Shown piece after piece: positions 38,685 through 49,293 of a stretch of 64,000 nucleotides of DNA. The DNA comes from Anaerolineae bacterium (lineage in GTDB: Bacteria; Chloroflexota; Anaerolineae; Anaerolineales; E44-bin32), in NCBI GenBank assembly GCA_011192015.1, contig DUET01000011.1, forward strand, positions 1 through 64,000. The letters run 5' to 3'. Made by a program: the position numbers and the translations under genes. The notes beneath the pieces were generated by a model, which worked only from the letters and a program-made list of their open reading frames with translations, did no database searches and had not been told where the DNA came from. Positions within the stretch are counted from its first letter, which is position 1. Every line of letters begins with the position of its first letter.

Positions 38685-40282
38685 CGCCAGATGAGAGTCT
38701 CGTCAGTAACGCAATAGCAAGCCAGTACGATTTGATCCCCCTTGGTCAGGGCACCCTGGTAAGCCTGGGTTCCTGCATGCGCCTCCCAGCCACTCAGAAC
38801 GAACGGTAGTGGCCCATCAGCAAGGATCCACTCACCATTATACTTCCGGGTGATGTGGATATGGGAACCTGTAGCTCTACCGCCCTCACATGATGGATGT
38901 CCGATGAGATCTCCCTCTTCAACGAAAACACCCTCAGCCACGCGTCCATCATCCGCAACGTGCAAGTAGGTAATAACCCAACCGGTTTGCTCGAGCCCAT
39001 CCCCATCGAGATCGAGCACAACCACACCGTTTCCGGTGCGTACGATAAATCCCGGCGCTACGGCCGTGGCCCAATCTCCTGACACCTGGCATCCACCAGG
39101 TGTGGACGTGGGCGCAAAGTCAAGCGCCGCCCAGGCTGCTTCTCGATCCCATGCACCGTGGGGTCCGCCCGTGAAGGCCCAGATTCTCCCAGGAAGAAAG
39201 GGCAGTTCCAACGGCGGTTGAACCAATCCCGGTTCGTATAGTGGATGCATGTAGAGCCAAGGATCGCCGAAAAAATTCCGATAGGTCGTGATGACACCGT
39301 TCACGTCGACTGCATCCGCCCACGACTCCGGGTTCATGCGTTGTGCCAGGAAATACTGCAGGGCTACCGTGCCGGCGTTCAAATCCGGAGCCATGCGCAT
39401 CTCCGATCCATCCGGAAACGTGAGGGCGGTGAGGGTGCCTCCCCTCCAACCATAGTAGCCAACGCCCATCTCATCCGATAAGACGCTTAGCTGGCGGTAC
39501 AGACCAGAATTGTTGGGGTCGATGTATCCCAGAGGATAGATGAGGGCATCCCCGCTGGGCGTCCTTGGATTGGTAACCCAAGACGAGAGATATTCCAACA
39601 TTGCCAGCAGAATACGGGGATTGACGGAGTTATCACGCGCCGCCTTTGTAACAACCTGAGCCCCGGTATGCCAGCCAGTTGCAAGGAACTCACGATAGCG
39701 CGAGAGGTAACCTCCCTGTTGAGCAACGAAAGCATTGACATCGAAATTCACGGTATGTGGCGAGTAAACGAATTCACTATCCGGGATCAGGTGGTCCGAG
39801 GGACCGGTTTCGCCGAGACGACTGGGAATGATCAAGAGGGTTTCGGGATCGATCAAGCTTTCCACATCAGGTATGGAACCTTCCACCACCGTGATATCTT
39901 CAGGAAGAACACCAAATCGCATGGCCACGAAGGTGAGTGTGTCTCCCGGTTGAGCTTCATACAAAATGGTCCGCACCGTCTCCGTTATGGCCAGTGTAGC
40001 CGTGGGTGGATAGGTTGCTGTGATCAGCGGTTCAGGTTGAACCGGAGTGGCATCATTCGTTACGGCAATCGTTGGAGATGCATTCGGTGACCCTGCATCG
40101 GACGTACTTGTGGAAGAAGGATTGGACCCCGTGGTCGTGGATGAATCTGTTTCCGCTGGATGGGTTGCCGGCAAGGTCGGAGGGATCTGAATATCTCCCT
40201 GCGCGCAGGCAAGCACTCCTAGAAGCAGTGCCGTGAGCGTTAGCATGATGCGGGTGGGATAAGTAGACGCGGTAAATCTCAA
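38681..40282 (-). CDS. LysM + M23/LasA-like peptidase lipoprotein (paralog 2)
   Basis: Same architecture: GGPHGAWDREAAWAALDFAP...DLDGDGLEQTGW...GSHIHITRKYNGEWI. Confidence 0.8.
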   Translation of the reverse strand: MRFTASTYPTRIMLTLTALLLGVLACAQGDIQIPPTLPATHPAETDSSTTTGSNPSSTSTSDAGSPNASPTIAVTNDATPVQPEPLITATYPPTATLAITETVRTILYEAQPGDTLTFVAMRFGVLPEDITVVEGSIPDVESLIDPETLLIIPSRLGETGPSDHLIPDSEFVYSPHTVNFDVNAFVAQQGGYLSRYREFLATGWHTGAQVVTKAARDNSVNPRILLAMLEYLSSWVTNPRTPSGDALIYPLGYIDPNNSGLYRQLSVLSDEMGVGYYGWRGGTLTALTFPDGSEMRMAPDLNAGTVALQYFLAQRMNPESWADAVDVNGVITTYRNFFGDPWLYMHPLYEPGLVQPPLELPFLPGRIWAFTGGPHGAWDREAAWAALDFAPTSTPGGCQVSGDWATAVAPGFIVRTGNGVVVLDLDGDGLEQTGWVITYLHVADDGRVAEGVFVEEGDLIGHPSCEGGRATGSHIHITRKYNGEWILADGPLPFVLSGWEAHAGTQAYQGALTKGDQIVLACYCVTDETLIWR

Positions 40283-40289
40283 ATGATCA

Positions 40290-41843
40290 TCACCTAGAAA
40301 TCTGGTTATTGGAAGCCCTGCAAGCGCAGGCTACAAGTCTCACATTCCCCCGGGTTAGGGTTCCATCATACGCCTGCCCCCAACCACCTGAAATCCAACC
40401 ATCAAGGTTGAACGGCATAGGCCCGTCGGCTGCAATCCACTCTCCATTATACCTACGTGCAATGTGGACATGCGTTCCGCTGGCGACACCTCCCTCGCAG
40501 GAGGGATGCCCGACGCGATCGCCCGCGCGCAGGTAGGTGTTCAATGCGACACGATCCCGAGTCTCGACATGCATGTAGAGCATAACCCACCCCGTACCCA
40601 ATAAACCGTCACCATCGAGGTCTTGCAGAACAGAGCCATCCCCGACGTGCATAACCAACCCATCCGCTACAGCGACGATCCATTCGTTGGAAAGCACGCA
40701 TCCAAGCGCGTTCCCGGGTGGTGCGAAATCAAGTGCTCCCCACGCGGAACCATCACCCCATGCCTTATGCGGACCTCCGGTGTAGGACCAGACACGGTTG
40801 GGTTCGAACGGCAGTTGAAACGTGGGCTGGCTCAGGTCCGGCGGTAGAAGGGGTTCGATGGCTCTGGAGAAGGGATTCTCGAACCATGTGCTGAACGTCT
40901 GATAGAAGCCGTATTCCGAGACCACATTTCGCCATTCATCGGGAAGATAGAGCTGCGAGAAGAGATATTGGACGCCAACCGTACCCGCGTTCACACCGGC
41001 TCCGGGATTGATGGCCACACCGTTCGAAAATAAGAACGGGCCCTCCCAACCTGCCTTCCACAAGTAATAGCCCCTATTGAGTTGATTGGCGGCCCAGGCG
41101 AGCTGCTCGAAAAGACCTTCATAACCCGCGACCACGTATTTCAATGGATAGGATTGGATGCTCGCGTTGACCGTTACGTTCGTGAGCCAACCGGCTTGGT
41201 GTTCCAACAGGGCCAGTAAAAGCCTGGGATTGACCGAATAGCTTACGGCGACTAGCTCCACGATCTCGGCGCCCGTCATGACTTGCCCATGGATCTCTTC
41301 TGTGTATGCCGACAGGGCATTGCTTGAGATCATCACCCCTTCATGTAGATCGTAAAGGTGGGCTGCCGGACCATACACCATCTCGGAATCGGGCAGGATC
41401 TTGAAATTTGGACCAGGGCCCATCAGATTGGGAGCGGGGATCAAGAGCGTGATGCCCACCTGAAGCAGGTTCGGGGTTGCCAGATCATTGACGGCAACGA
41501 TGGCATCCACAGTGGTTTCGTACATAGCTGCGATTTTATAGAGAGCATCACCCGGCTGTACGACGTGATAAATGGGTTCGGTTCGAAGTTCGGGTGTCTC
41601 GCGGACCGGGTCAGGGGTAGGCGTTGCAGGCATCGGTTCAGCGCCCTGCCCAGAGGGGAGAAGGGTGATCATCGGATGTTCCGCCTCTGTTTCCGATGGT
41701 GAAGAAGCAGCCTCGCGCGGAGATTTAAGGGGACGCCAGGGGTCTATCGGCGGTTTGGAATAGCCGCATGCCTGCAAGGCCAGCAGCACCCCGAGAGCTG
41801 CAATTCTGGCGAGAAAGATCAGACGGGATCGGCTAGAAGCCAT
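40290..41843 (-). CDS. LysM + M23/LasA-like peptidase lipoprotein (paralog 3)
   Basis: Same architecture: GGPHKAWGDGSAWGALDFAPP...DLDGDGLLGTGW...GTHVHIARRYNGEWI. Confidence 0.8.
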   Translation of the reverse strand: MASSRSRLIFLARIAALGVLLALQACGYSKPPIDPWRPLKSPREAASSPSETEAEHPMITLLPSGQGAEPMPATPTPDPVRETPELRTEPIYHVVQPGDALYKIAAMYETTVDAIVAVNDLATPNLLQVGITLLIPAPNLMGPGPNFKILPDSEMVYGPAAHLYDLHEGVMISSNALSAYTEEIHGQVMTGAEIVELVAVSYSVNPRLLLALLEHQAGWLTNVTVNASIQSYPLKYVVAGYEGLFEQLAWAANQLNRGYYLWKAGWEGPFLFSNGVAINPGAGVNAGTVGVQYLFSQLYLPDEWRNVVSEYGFYQTFSTWFENPFSRAIEPLLPPDLSQPTFQLPFEPNRVWSYTGGPHKAWGDGSAWGALDFAPPGNALGCVLSNEWIVAVADGLVMHVGDGSVLQDLDGDGLLGTGWVMLYMHVETRDRVALNTYLRAGDRVGHPSCEGGVASGTHVHIARRYNGEWIAADGPMPFNLDGWISGGWGQAYDGTLTRGNVRLVACACRASNNQISR

Positions 41844-41844
41844 C

Positions 41845-42186
41845 TTAGAAGAGAGCCTTACCTCGTCGAACGAGCAATCCTCGCAACAGGATGGCGAGTC
41901 CGAACGATATCAGCAGGACAGGCAGGAATAGGTCTTCATGAATCCAATTGAACCCCTCCGCCAACCAGAACACTCCCACAGTGAAGACAAGGAAACCGAT
42001 CGTAAATCCCCTCCCCATGTACCTGCGCAGCGAAGCTACGATCAACCAGATTCCCAAAATCAACACGATCACCGGCCATAAATTGGCAATATCTGCCGGC
42101 AGCCAATCCAGGGTGATCATCAGCAGGATGATCCCCGCACCGATGAGGGCGAAACCCCAGAACAATCGTTGCCTGACCCATCGCAT
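41845..42186 (-). CDS. small membrane protein, LiaI/DUF5668-like
   Basis: 113 aa with repeated TM hairpins; FWGFALIGAGIILLMITLDWLPADIANLWPVIVLILGIWL. Confidence 0.65.
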   Translation of the reverse strand: MRWVRQRLFWGFALIGAGIILLMITLDWLPADIANLWPVIVLILGIWLIVASLRRYMGRGFTIGFLVFTVGVFWLAEGFNWIHEDLFLPVLLISFGLAILLRGLLVRRGKALF

Positions 42187-42495
42187 CGTACAACTCCTTG
42201 TGTTCCACGATCAGTTCCGATTGAATGATCATGGGCAATGATACTCGATAAGCGTATAGGACGCCTCTCGGGTGGAATCCCGGATTTTTCCCCAATCGAA
42301 AACTGCCCACACCATGCGGTGCAATATCCATGCCAGCTCGAACACCACAGGCAGCGCTTCGAGGGTTGTTGAGCCTTGACTTCTCGGTCAAGAATCAATC
42401 ACTTCAGGGAAAGTTGATGTCATAACAAAAGGGAAATTTGGTCTCTCGAAAGAAACGCGGATCCGTAGTTCCGACACTCTTCCCCCCTTCCCATC

Positions 42496-45171
42496 CTATC
42501 CACGATCATCGCTTGAGTGTTTGCGGATGAGACGCGTCATCAATTCCCGCTCTTCACCTTCACTTCCCACCTCTCCATCAAGCCACGCTGCACGCAATTC
42601 CCAGAGAATCTGTCGATAGGCAGGTCCCGGAGCAAGCCCATGGCTTCGCAATTGATTGCCATCCATCTCAGGTTCTACGAAACGCCATTCTCTCAGGTAG
42701 CGATCCAAAGCTCCCTGCGTCTGGGAATCATCCCCGAATGCCACCCATGCGGCGGCAAGCGCCTGCTCCGGCAGTTCATCGAGCAGCAAGACGATGTCGC
42801 TCGGTCTTCCCTCCCGCACCACCATGGGTAGGGCATTGGCAAGTCGGTTTGCACCCAGAAGCGCAGTTTGAATCGAAACCGAGAATCTCAAACGCTCACA
42901 CACCGAGCGTACCTCTTCCTTGGACAAGCGGAAGAGCCAGGAGGTGTAGTTCATGAGGCCAATCGAAGGCGCGGTCGATAACCGCCACTCCACGGGCACC
43001 TCGAACGCCTGCACCATTTGGAAGCGTCTCTCGATCCATGCATCCCATGCCAACTTGGGATGGATGGCAGCAAGCAATCCCAAATCACCCAAACGTTGCA
43101 TGATCTGAGGCAAGTTGGGTTCCCTGAAGATCTGCATCAATTCGTTACGTATGCGGTCGCCGCTCACACGATCCAGCAGCGGAAGCGCTTGTTCCAGCAA
43201 CTCCAACGTTCGTGCTTCGATGCGGAAGCCGAGACGTTGCTCGAGCCGTACGGCCCGCAGCGCACGCGTGGGATCGTCCACGAAGCTGATCGAATGCAGG
43301 ACCCGGATCCATCCGTTTTGCAGATCCTGACCACCGCCCCAATGGTCCAGGAGATGCCCAAAATAGCGGCCATCGAGACGCAAAGCGAGTGTGTTGATCG
43401 TGAAATCACGTCGATGCAGGTCGAGTTTGATGCTGCCCGTCTGCACGGACGGGAGCGCTGTGGGATGCGCATAGAATTCGGCTCGGGCAGTGACGAAATC
43501 AAGACTGGCAGGCAGATCGAGCACATCGGCCTCGCCTTGCCCGAGCGCGGCGAGAAGATTGGTGTGCTTCCCATCGAGCTGCCACTTTGCTGTGCCAAAG
43601 CGCCGGTGGCTGCTCACACGCCCGCCATACTGCTTTGCAAGTTGGCGCGCGAGATGAATGGCATCGCCCTCAACCACCAGATCGAAATCCGCGCTGGGCT
43701 CCCCCAAGATCAAATCACGCACGAAACCACCCACGATGTAGAGAGCATCCTTGTCCTCTTCCGCCTGGTGTGCAACGATCTTGAGAAGTTGCAGGCGTGC
43801 GGCCGGCAGCGCCTTTTCCAGCTTCTCCGCCAAACTGGATGAGGGCGTCGGGTCATGATTGGGCGCTAAGGTCTTGAGAAGGTCGGTGCGCGTTACGATG
43901 CCGATGATCTTGCCACTCTCCTGGTCAGCCACAGGTACCTGCCCCCAATTGTGCTCCATCATCACCTGCTGCAGATGCTGAACCGAATCCGTGGGATTCA
44001 CCAGCACTTCGCCAGCGTTCATCACACTCGTAACAGGGCGATCTCCCATGCCATGGGACATAGCCTTGTCGACCGCTCGGCGTGTGAGCAGCCCCAGCGT
44101 TCGATCGCCATCCACAACGGGATACCCCTCATGCCCAAAGCGATGCATGCGTTCGGAGGCTTCAGCCACGGTTGCCTGGGGCGCCAACATCTGCGGCCCC
44201 CTAGACATGATCTCCCCCACCGTCTTCGGAGGCTTGATCACCGTGGGCAGAAAGCGCTCCAACTCCTGACGGACTTCCTCGATAGATCGATCGCGGATCA
44301 AAGCCGCGGCAGCGCGATCATGTCCCCCACCTCCGAAATGCTCCGCGATCTGTCCGACATCAAGAGCATCCGAACTCGAACGGGCGACCAATTGCACGTT
44401 CCCGTTCAGTGCCACGAGCACAAACAACGCCGCGGGATCGAACACATCGCGAAGCTTGTGGGCCAAGGTGGAGATCTCATCGACCAATCCGGGGGCTGAA
44501 GCGTCGGCAATGACCACGGAAAGCCCATGCAGCTCGACCGTTTCCGCAGCTTCAAGCAGCCGCTCATAGAGCTGGCGTTGTTCTGTTGAAAGGGGGTGAT
44601 CGAGAAAGTTGGCCGCCACGGAAAGGCTTGCCCCACAGCGCAGCAACCATGCGCAGGCTGAGATATCTCGAGGCGTTGTGCTGGTGTACGATAGCGATCC
44701 TGTATCCTCGTAGATTCCCAGGAGGAGCAAGGTAGCCTCGATCATCTCCGGCTCCACTCCCGCCTCCTGCAATCCTTCCACAAGCAGCGTCGTAGTAGCG
44801 CCAAGCTCCTCGAGATGCACGCTCCATGAAGAATCAAGCTCCCGATCTTGCGGATGGTGGTCGATGACATGCACCCGGGTCTTGGCAGTCATGCCCTTCA
44901 AGGAGGGAGAGGATTGCGTGTCCACGAGTGTCAGACGATCGAGCTTGCCCTTTGGGATGTCCTCGATCTCCAGGAAGCCCAGCTGATCTCCGTAAAGCGT
45001 CAGAAAGGCGCGCACATTGCGGTTCAAGCGCCTGGGAAGTATGGCCAAGGCTTGCGAATCCAAAAGCCTGGCAGCAAACAGAGCCGCCACTCCATCGAAA
45101 TCCGCTTGCTCGTGGGTATGGATCAGATGTAAGCTCAAACCAACTTCCTCTGCACTTTCATTTTCCCCCAT
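42496..45171 (-). CDS. DHH/DHHA1-CBS-CBS-poly(A) polymerase/CCA tRNA nucleotidyltransferase fusion
   Basis: DHHPQ, GGGGHDRAAAALI, two CBS repeats, YIVGGFVRDLILGEPSADFDLVVEGDAI head motif, RDFTINTLALR. Start trimmed to MGENESAEEV. Confidence 0.92.
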   Translation of the reverse strand: MGENESAEEVGLSLHLIHTHEQADFDGVAALFAARLLDSQALAILPRRLNRNVRAFLTLYGDQLGFLEIEDIPKGKLDRLTLVDTQSSPSLKGMTAKTRVHVIDHHPQDRELDSSWSVHLEELGATTTLLVEGLQEAGVEPEMIEATLLLLGIYEDTGSLSYTSTTPRDISACAWLLRCGASLSVAANFLDHPLSTEQRQLYERLLEAAETVELHGLSVVIADASAPGLVDEISTLAHKLRDVFDPAALFVLVALNGNVQLVARSSSDALDVGQIAEHFGGGGHDRAAAALIRDRSIEEVRQELERFLPTVIKPPKTVGEIMSRGPQMLAPQATVAEASERMHRFGHEGYPVVDGDRTLGLLTRRAVDKAMSHGMGDRPVTSVMNAGEVLVNPTDSVQHLQQVMMEHNWGQVPVADQESGKIIGIVTRTDLLKTLAPNHDPTPSSSLAEKLEKALPAARLQLLKIVAHQAEEDKDALYIVGGFVRDLILGEPSADFDLVVEGDAIHLARQLAKQYGGRVSSHRRFGTAKWQLDGKHTNLLAALGQGEADVLDLPASLDFVTARAEFYAHPTALPSVQTGSIKLDLHRRDFTINTLALRLDGRYFGHLLDHWGGGQDLQNGWIRVLHSISFVDDPTRALRAVRLEQRLGFRIEARTLELLEQALPLLDRVSGDRIRNELMQIFREPNLPQIMQRLGDLGLLAAIHPKLAWDAWIERRFQMVQAFEVPVEWRLSTAPSIGLMNYTSWLFRLSKEEVRSVCERLRFSVSIQTALLGANRLANALPMVVREGRPSDIVLLLDELPEQALAAAWVAFGDDSQTQGALDRYLREWRFVEPEMDGNQLRSHGLAPGPAYRQILWELRAAWLDGEVGSEGEERELMTRLIRKHSSDDRG

Positions 45172-45436
45172 GGCCCGATTCCAGAAACGAAAGTCATCAT
45201 GCTTGGTTGTGCCTTGCTCGATGCATCCAGGCTGGTTATCCATCGGGCAACCGGAAGGGCAAGGGAATTATACAACGGCCATGGACCGCAGGCCTCCTTT
45301 CTGATTCAGCAAACACGGCGGAATCCAACGCGCTCCAGCATGGCGTCTCGAGGTTACGCATGATGGCGGCATATCTGGAATGAAAACGTAGGGAGGATCA
45401 AAAACGCGAATGGGATGGGCTGTGGAAAAGCAGTTC

Positions 45437-46780
45437 TTAACCTTCCGGAGTGGGGGTTGTAGAAGGAAACACCGACTCCAGATCCGCCACAACGACGTAC
45501 AATCCCAAGATCGGGTCGGCGCCCTGCTGCGCAACCAGACGCACGGCATTTTCCAATCCGACGATGCATTGACCGAGCGTTGATTTCATCGGCAGCGGGA
45601 TTCCCTGCAGCAAGGATTCGGCTACCTGGATCTGCAGGCCGCTTTCCAGTTCAAGGTCATCCAGAACCGGAATATGCCAAGCGCCGCTTGGTTCCGCGAG
45701 GATCAACTGCACCTGGGGTGTGAGCATGAAGGAGATAAAACTCCAAGCTGTGGCCGTTTCGGTCGGCGTGATGCCGGTGGGAATGTATGCATTCTCCGTC
45801 CACACGAACCCCCCCATCGATTCCTGAGTGACCTCATAGATCGGCCAATTATCGATGGCAAGATTGTCCTCTCCAATAGCACCGATCAATGCGGGAGCAT
45901 TTTCCGCCACATCGATCAACCAAGCAGATTCCCCCGCTGCAAAGAGCGTAAGATCGTCATCGGTATTGAGGGTGACACGACCTGCCTCACTCAATCTCTT
46001 CACCAACTGCAACCAGCACCTGCCCGTGCTTCCCCCAAAGCCCATGAAATCATCCGCGGTGTAGATCGAACCACCGCAGGCTTGAAGCTGGGAGACCGAA
46101 TAGTTGAAACCGAAATCCAATGCTGATCCGATGCCCAAACCTTGATTGGCCAGGCTGATGGATGTCGATACGAGTTCATTGACATCTGCTGCTGGAGTAA
46201 GCACAAGATCTCGGTTTCGATAGAGAAGAACGCCCTCCAGGGCCAGAGGCATGCCGACCGTTTGACCATCATAAACTGCCTGCGTCCAAGCCACAGGCAG
46301 GATATTGGTGTGAAGATCGGTTGAAATCAGGTCCCCGATGTCTTGAATTCGTCCGGCTTCCCACAGTCTCGGTCCCAATTGCGAGGGACCAAGCAGGACG
46401 GTGGGTCCCTCACCGGGAGGTACATCCCTCAACGCAGAATACAACTCATCTTCATGGACATAGGTGATGCGAAGTGTAACGTTCGGATACTCGCCCATGA
46501 AAAGCTGGATCACCCGATCCAGAGCTTGGAGATCATGCGTGTCCCAGGAGAGCCACAGCCGCAATTCCCCCGCGGAATCCAGCGTGGCGATGGGCGTGAG
46601 CAATGCGGGGGGTTGAACGGTGCCCTGCGGGGCCAGTGTCATCGCTGCTTCCGTCTGCGCAATCGTTTGTGGATCGATTGCATCACCCGGACCACTGCAG
46701 GAGGTCAGCAGTAAGACCAGGATCATCATGAACCATAGGCTGAATCTCAAATCAGGTTTAAACACAGGCCTTTTCGCCAC
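45437..46780 (-). CDS. ABC-type sugar-like extracellular solute-binding lipoprotein
   Basis: Lipobox LTSC; LRLWLSWDTHDLQALDRVIQLFMGEYPNVTLRITYVHEDEL. Confidence 0.8.
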   Translation of the reverse strand: MAKRPVFKPDLRFSLWFMMILVLLLTSCSGPGDAIDPQTIAQTEAAMTLAPQGTVQPPALLTPIATLDSAGELRLWLSWDTHDLQALDRVIQLFMGEYPNVTLRITYVHEDELYSALRDVPPGEGPTVLLGPSQLGPRLWEAGRIQDIGDLISTDLHTNILPVAWTQAVYDGQTVGMPLALEGVLLYRNRDLVLTPAADVNELVSTSISLANQGLGIGSALDFGFNYSVSQLQACGGSIYTADDFMGFGGSTGRCWLQLVKRLSEAGRVTLNTDDDLTLFAAGESAWLIDVAENAPALIGAIGEDNLAIDNWPIYEVTQESMGGFVWTENAYIPTGITPTETATAWSFISFMLTPQVQLILAEPSGAWHIPVLDDLELESGLQIQVAESLLQGIPLPMKSTLGQCIVGLENAVRLVAQQGADPILGLYVVVADLESVFPSTTPTPEG

Positions 46781-47074
46781 CGGACGGCTTTACAGCGATT
46801 GCTTACAGGATCCGAACGATATGGTGATTGGTTGGACTGGCCATGCGAGAGGATATCGAAATAACCGAACCCCTGTCTCTCACATGCTCCTACCGGAGGG
46901 CAGTTTACCACATTCGCACAGCAGGGAAACCTGTTCGTTTTTCCTGGATGACCCTCGCATGCCAAGGATCAGATCTCATGCTCACGAATGTGCTGCGAGG
47001 GGGGAACCTAGTGCGATGCTATCGAGCAGGACATCATGGGTATCCCCCCGATCTACCCTGACAACGAAGTTATA

Positions 47075-47911
47075 ATGGCAGCCATGGACCGGATAGAAAA
47101 CCGTTGGCGGTTGATCCTCTCAGAAACGAATTCGGGTGCCTGGAACATGGCTCTCGATGAAGCCATCCTGGAATCCGCCTCGGCCGGAGAATCCCCACCC
47201 ACACTGCGCCTCTACGCGTGGGAACCCCCCTGCTTATCCCTGGGCTATGCCCAACCCTTCACGGATATCGATCAAGGAAGCCTGCGTCAAAAGGGATGGG
47301 ATCTTGTACGCAGACCGTCGGGAGGTCGCGCGATCCTGCACACGGATGAACTCACCTACGCCTTGATCGCTCCTGATAACCATCCGGATTTCATGGGAGG
47401 CGTTCTGGAAAGCTACCGCCACTTCAGCCGGGGATTGGCTAGGACGTTGGTTTTCCTGGGCCTGGAACCCGAGATGCAGAACACAAGCCTGATCCAAGAT
47501 GATTTCCAACACAGCCCGGTCTGCTTCCAAATCCCCAGCATCTACGAGATCACCGTCCAAGGGAAAAAACTGATCGGCAGCGCTCAAGTGCGTCGACGAC
47601 ATGGAGCCCTTCAGCACGGCACGCTGCCTCTAACGGGAGATATCACACGCATCTGTCAAGTGTTGAATTATGCCAACCCGGATGAGCGCAGGAACGCAGC
47701 TACCAAACTCGAGGCAACAGCATCCACAGTGGAAGATCTCCTCGGAAAGGCACCCTCTTGGCAGCGGGCAGCAGAAGCCATGACGCATGCCTTCTCCGAG
47801 AGCCTCGGAATGCAATTCGATCGCGATGAGATCTCTGCCGATGAACGGCAACGCGCCGAAGAACTCATTGCCGCGCGATATCACCACCGCGAGTGGATAA
47901 CCCGCATCTGA
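47075..47911 (+). CDS. lipoate-protein ligase A family (octanoyl/lipoyl transferase) protein
   Basis: GAWNMALDEAILES..TLRLYAWEPPCLSLGYAQP..LVRRPSGGRAILHTDELTYALI..VQGKKLIGSAQVRRRHGALQHGTL. Confidence 0.88.
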   Translation: MAAMDRIENRWRLILSETNSGAWNMALDEAILESASAGESPPTLRLYAWEPPCLSLGYAQPFTDIDQGSLRQKGWDLVRRPSGGRAILHTDELTYALIAPDNHPDFMGGVLESYRHFSRGLARTLVFLGLEPEMQNTSLIQDDFQHSPVCFQIPSIYEITVQGKKLIGSAQVRRRHGALQHGTLPLTGDITRICQVLNYANPDERRNAATKLEATASTVEDLLGKAPSWQRAAEAMTHAFSESLGMQFDRDEISADERQRAEELIAARYHHREWITRI

Positions 47912-47991
47912 AGATCATCCCCTGGGGATCCATTCAATACTTCGAGGCTTCAATCCTGGAGTATCCGGGGAATGGCTGAAATCAAGAAAAT

Positions 47992-48012
47992 CGCCAGGGC
48001 ATAGCCCTGGCG
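47992..48012 (-). terminator. terminator for the DUF4230 gene
   Basis: CGCCAGGGC-TAT-GCCCTGGCG followed on the minus strand by ATTTTCTT. Confidence 0.65.
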
Positions 48013-48035
48013 GTTGCTATGTCCTGCTGAATAGC

Positions 48036-48755
48036 TTATTCACTGGGCGTTGGGGTCATCGATGGAAGGGGCGTCACAGTGGGCGTTGGTGGAGGTTCGG
48101 CACTGGCATCGACGAAAATCACATCCTCGAATCCCAGAGATCGCAACAATCGGTAGAGGTAATTCTCCGCATTCGCCCGCGCATGCTCCAGAATTCCATC
48201 TTCGAGAGCCGCGTTTGTGATCTCATCCACAGCCGCTTGACGAACGAGCGACTCAAGATTCATATCCCCATGGGTCAGGAGTCCGGTATCCCGATCGTAT
48301 ACATAGGATTTATCGTTGTCCAGGGTGGCAATGAAGATTTCAGCCTCCGGAAGGCGCACCGTCAACACACCCAGATCGTCATACCAGATATCGGTGGCTG
48401 TGAGCTGACCCAGATCCACACCGGCGATCACAACGCCATGGGCTACGAAAAGAAGCTTGTCCCCAAAAAGGAAGCCGAACGCTCCTTGATTGGTTTCCCC
48501 TGTGAGCACCTTCTCGACCGTATATTGGATGGTTTCCAATCGAGCGATGGCGCGCACCTCACGCACAATCGTGATCGGATCCGGGATGATTGTAGGTGTG
48601 GGATTCAAGATCTGCGAAACCTGCGTTCCCAGTTGATGACCCAGTTCGGTCATGGGTTGCGTCACGCCGCGCAGCGTGGACACCAACCAGTAACCGATGA
48701 TCACCAGGATCATCACAACCAAAACAATCGAAACCCAACGCAGGAAGACACGCAT
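48036..48755 (-). CDS. DUF4230-family membrane-anchored protein
   Basis: N-terminal TM; IVREVRAIARLETIQYTVEKVLTGE...LFVAHGVVIAGVDL. Confidence 0.75.
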   Translation of the reverse strand: MRVFLRWVSIVLVVMILVIIGYWLVSTLRGVTQPMTELGHQLGTQVSQILNPTPTIIPDPITIVREVRAIARLETIQYTVEKVLTGETNQGAFGFLFGDKLLFVAHGVVIAGVDLGQLTATDIWYDDLGVLTVRLPEAEIFIATLDNDKSYVYDRDTGLLTHGDMNLESLVRQAAVDEITNAALEDGILEHARANAENYLYRLLRSLGFEDVIFVDASAEPPPTPTVTPLPSMTPTPSE

Positions 48756-48815
48756 AGTTGGGGTATTATAACTCCAATGGGTAATTCCCGAACAACCGTA
48801 CTAAGGTAAGCCTGC

Positions 48816-49100
48816 ATGCATGTTTATGCCATCCTGCTGGAAATCCGTTTTCCGGGGTGTACATCCCTGAAGCAGAAGCGGAGCCGCTTGAAACCCCTGC
48901 TTCACGGATTGCATCGGGAATTCAATATCTCCGCCGCCGAGATCGATCAGCACGACGATCACAGGCTGTCCTCGATCGCCTGCGTGGTCGTCAGCAACGA
49001 GAGCTCCCATGCGCAACGCGTGTTATCCAAGATCCCGGATTGGATCGAATCCCGGCGGCCTGACGTGCAGATCATCGATTCGAGCATCATGGTTCGTTGA
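48816..49100 (+). CDS. DUF503 (YlxP-like) protein
   Basis: EIRFPGCTSLKQKRSRLKPLLHGLHREFNISAAEIDQHDDHRLSSIACVVVSNE. Confidence 0.88.
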   Translation: MHVYAILLEIRFPGCTSLKQKRSRLKPLLHGLHREFNISAAEIDQHDDHRLSSIACVVVSNESSHAQRVLSKIPDWIESRRPDVQIIDSSIMVR

Positions 49101-49207
49101 TGGCCACGCCCCCTGCCGCCAGCGCGCCCGACATTCAGGACACGCTCCGGGCGATCTGGTTGGATCCGCATTTGGCGATCTACACCATCGGGCATGAAAT
49201 GACCTGA
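49100..49207 (+). CDS. putative 35-aa small ORF coupled to the DUF503 gene
   Basis: TGATG stop/start overlap; MATPPAASAPDIQDTLRAIWLDPHLAIYTIGHEMT. Below the ORF-track length cutoff; position only. Confidence 0.25.
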   Translation: MATPPAASAPDIQDTLRAIWLDPHLAIYTIGHEMT

Positions 49208-49293
49208 TCACGATCCATTTCTATAGATCAAACCCGATCCTCTGGGTGCATCTTGCGGGAGCCGGGGCGTTCTAAACGAAAATCGGAGGCAAC

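Noticed and set aside
43018-43842. 274-aa plus-strand ORF
   Set aside because: Antisense to the CCA-transferase part of 42496-45171; no motif.
42496-45171. CBS-DHH-CCA fusion as a novel architecture
   Set aside because: This domain combination is known from other bacterial tRNA nucleotidyltransferase/poly(A) polymerase family proteins.
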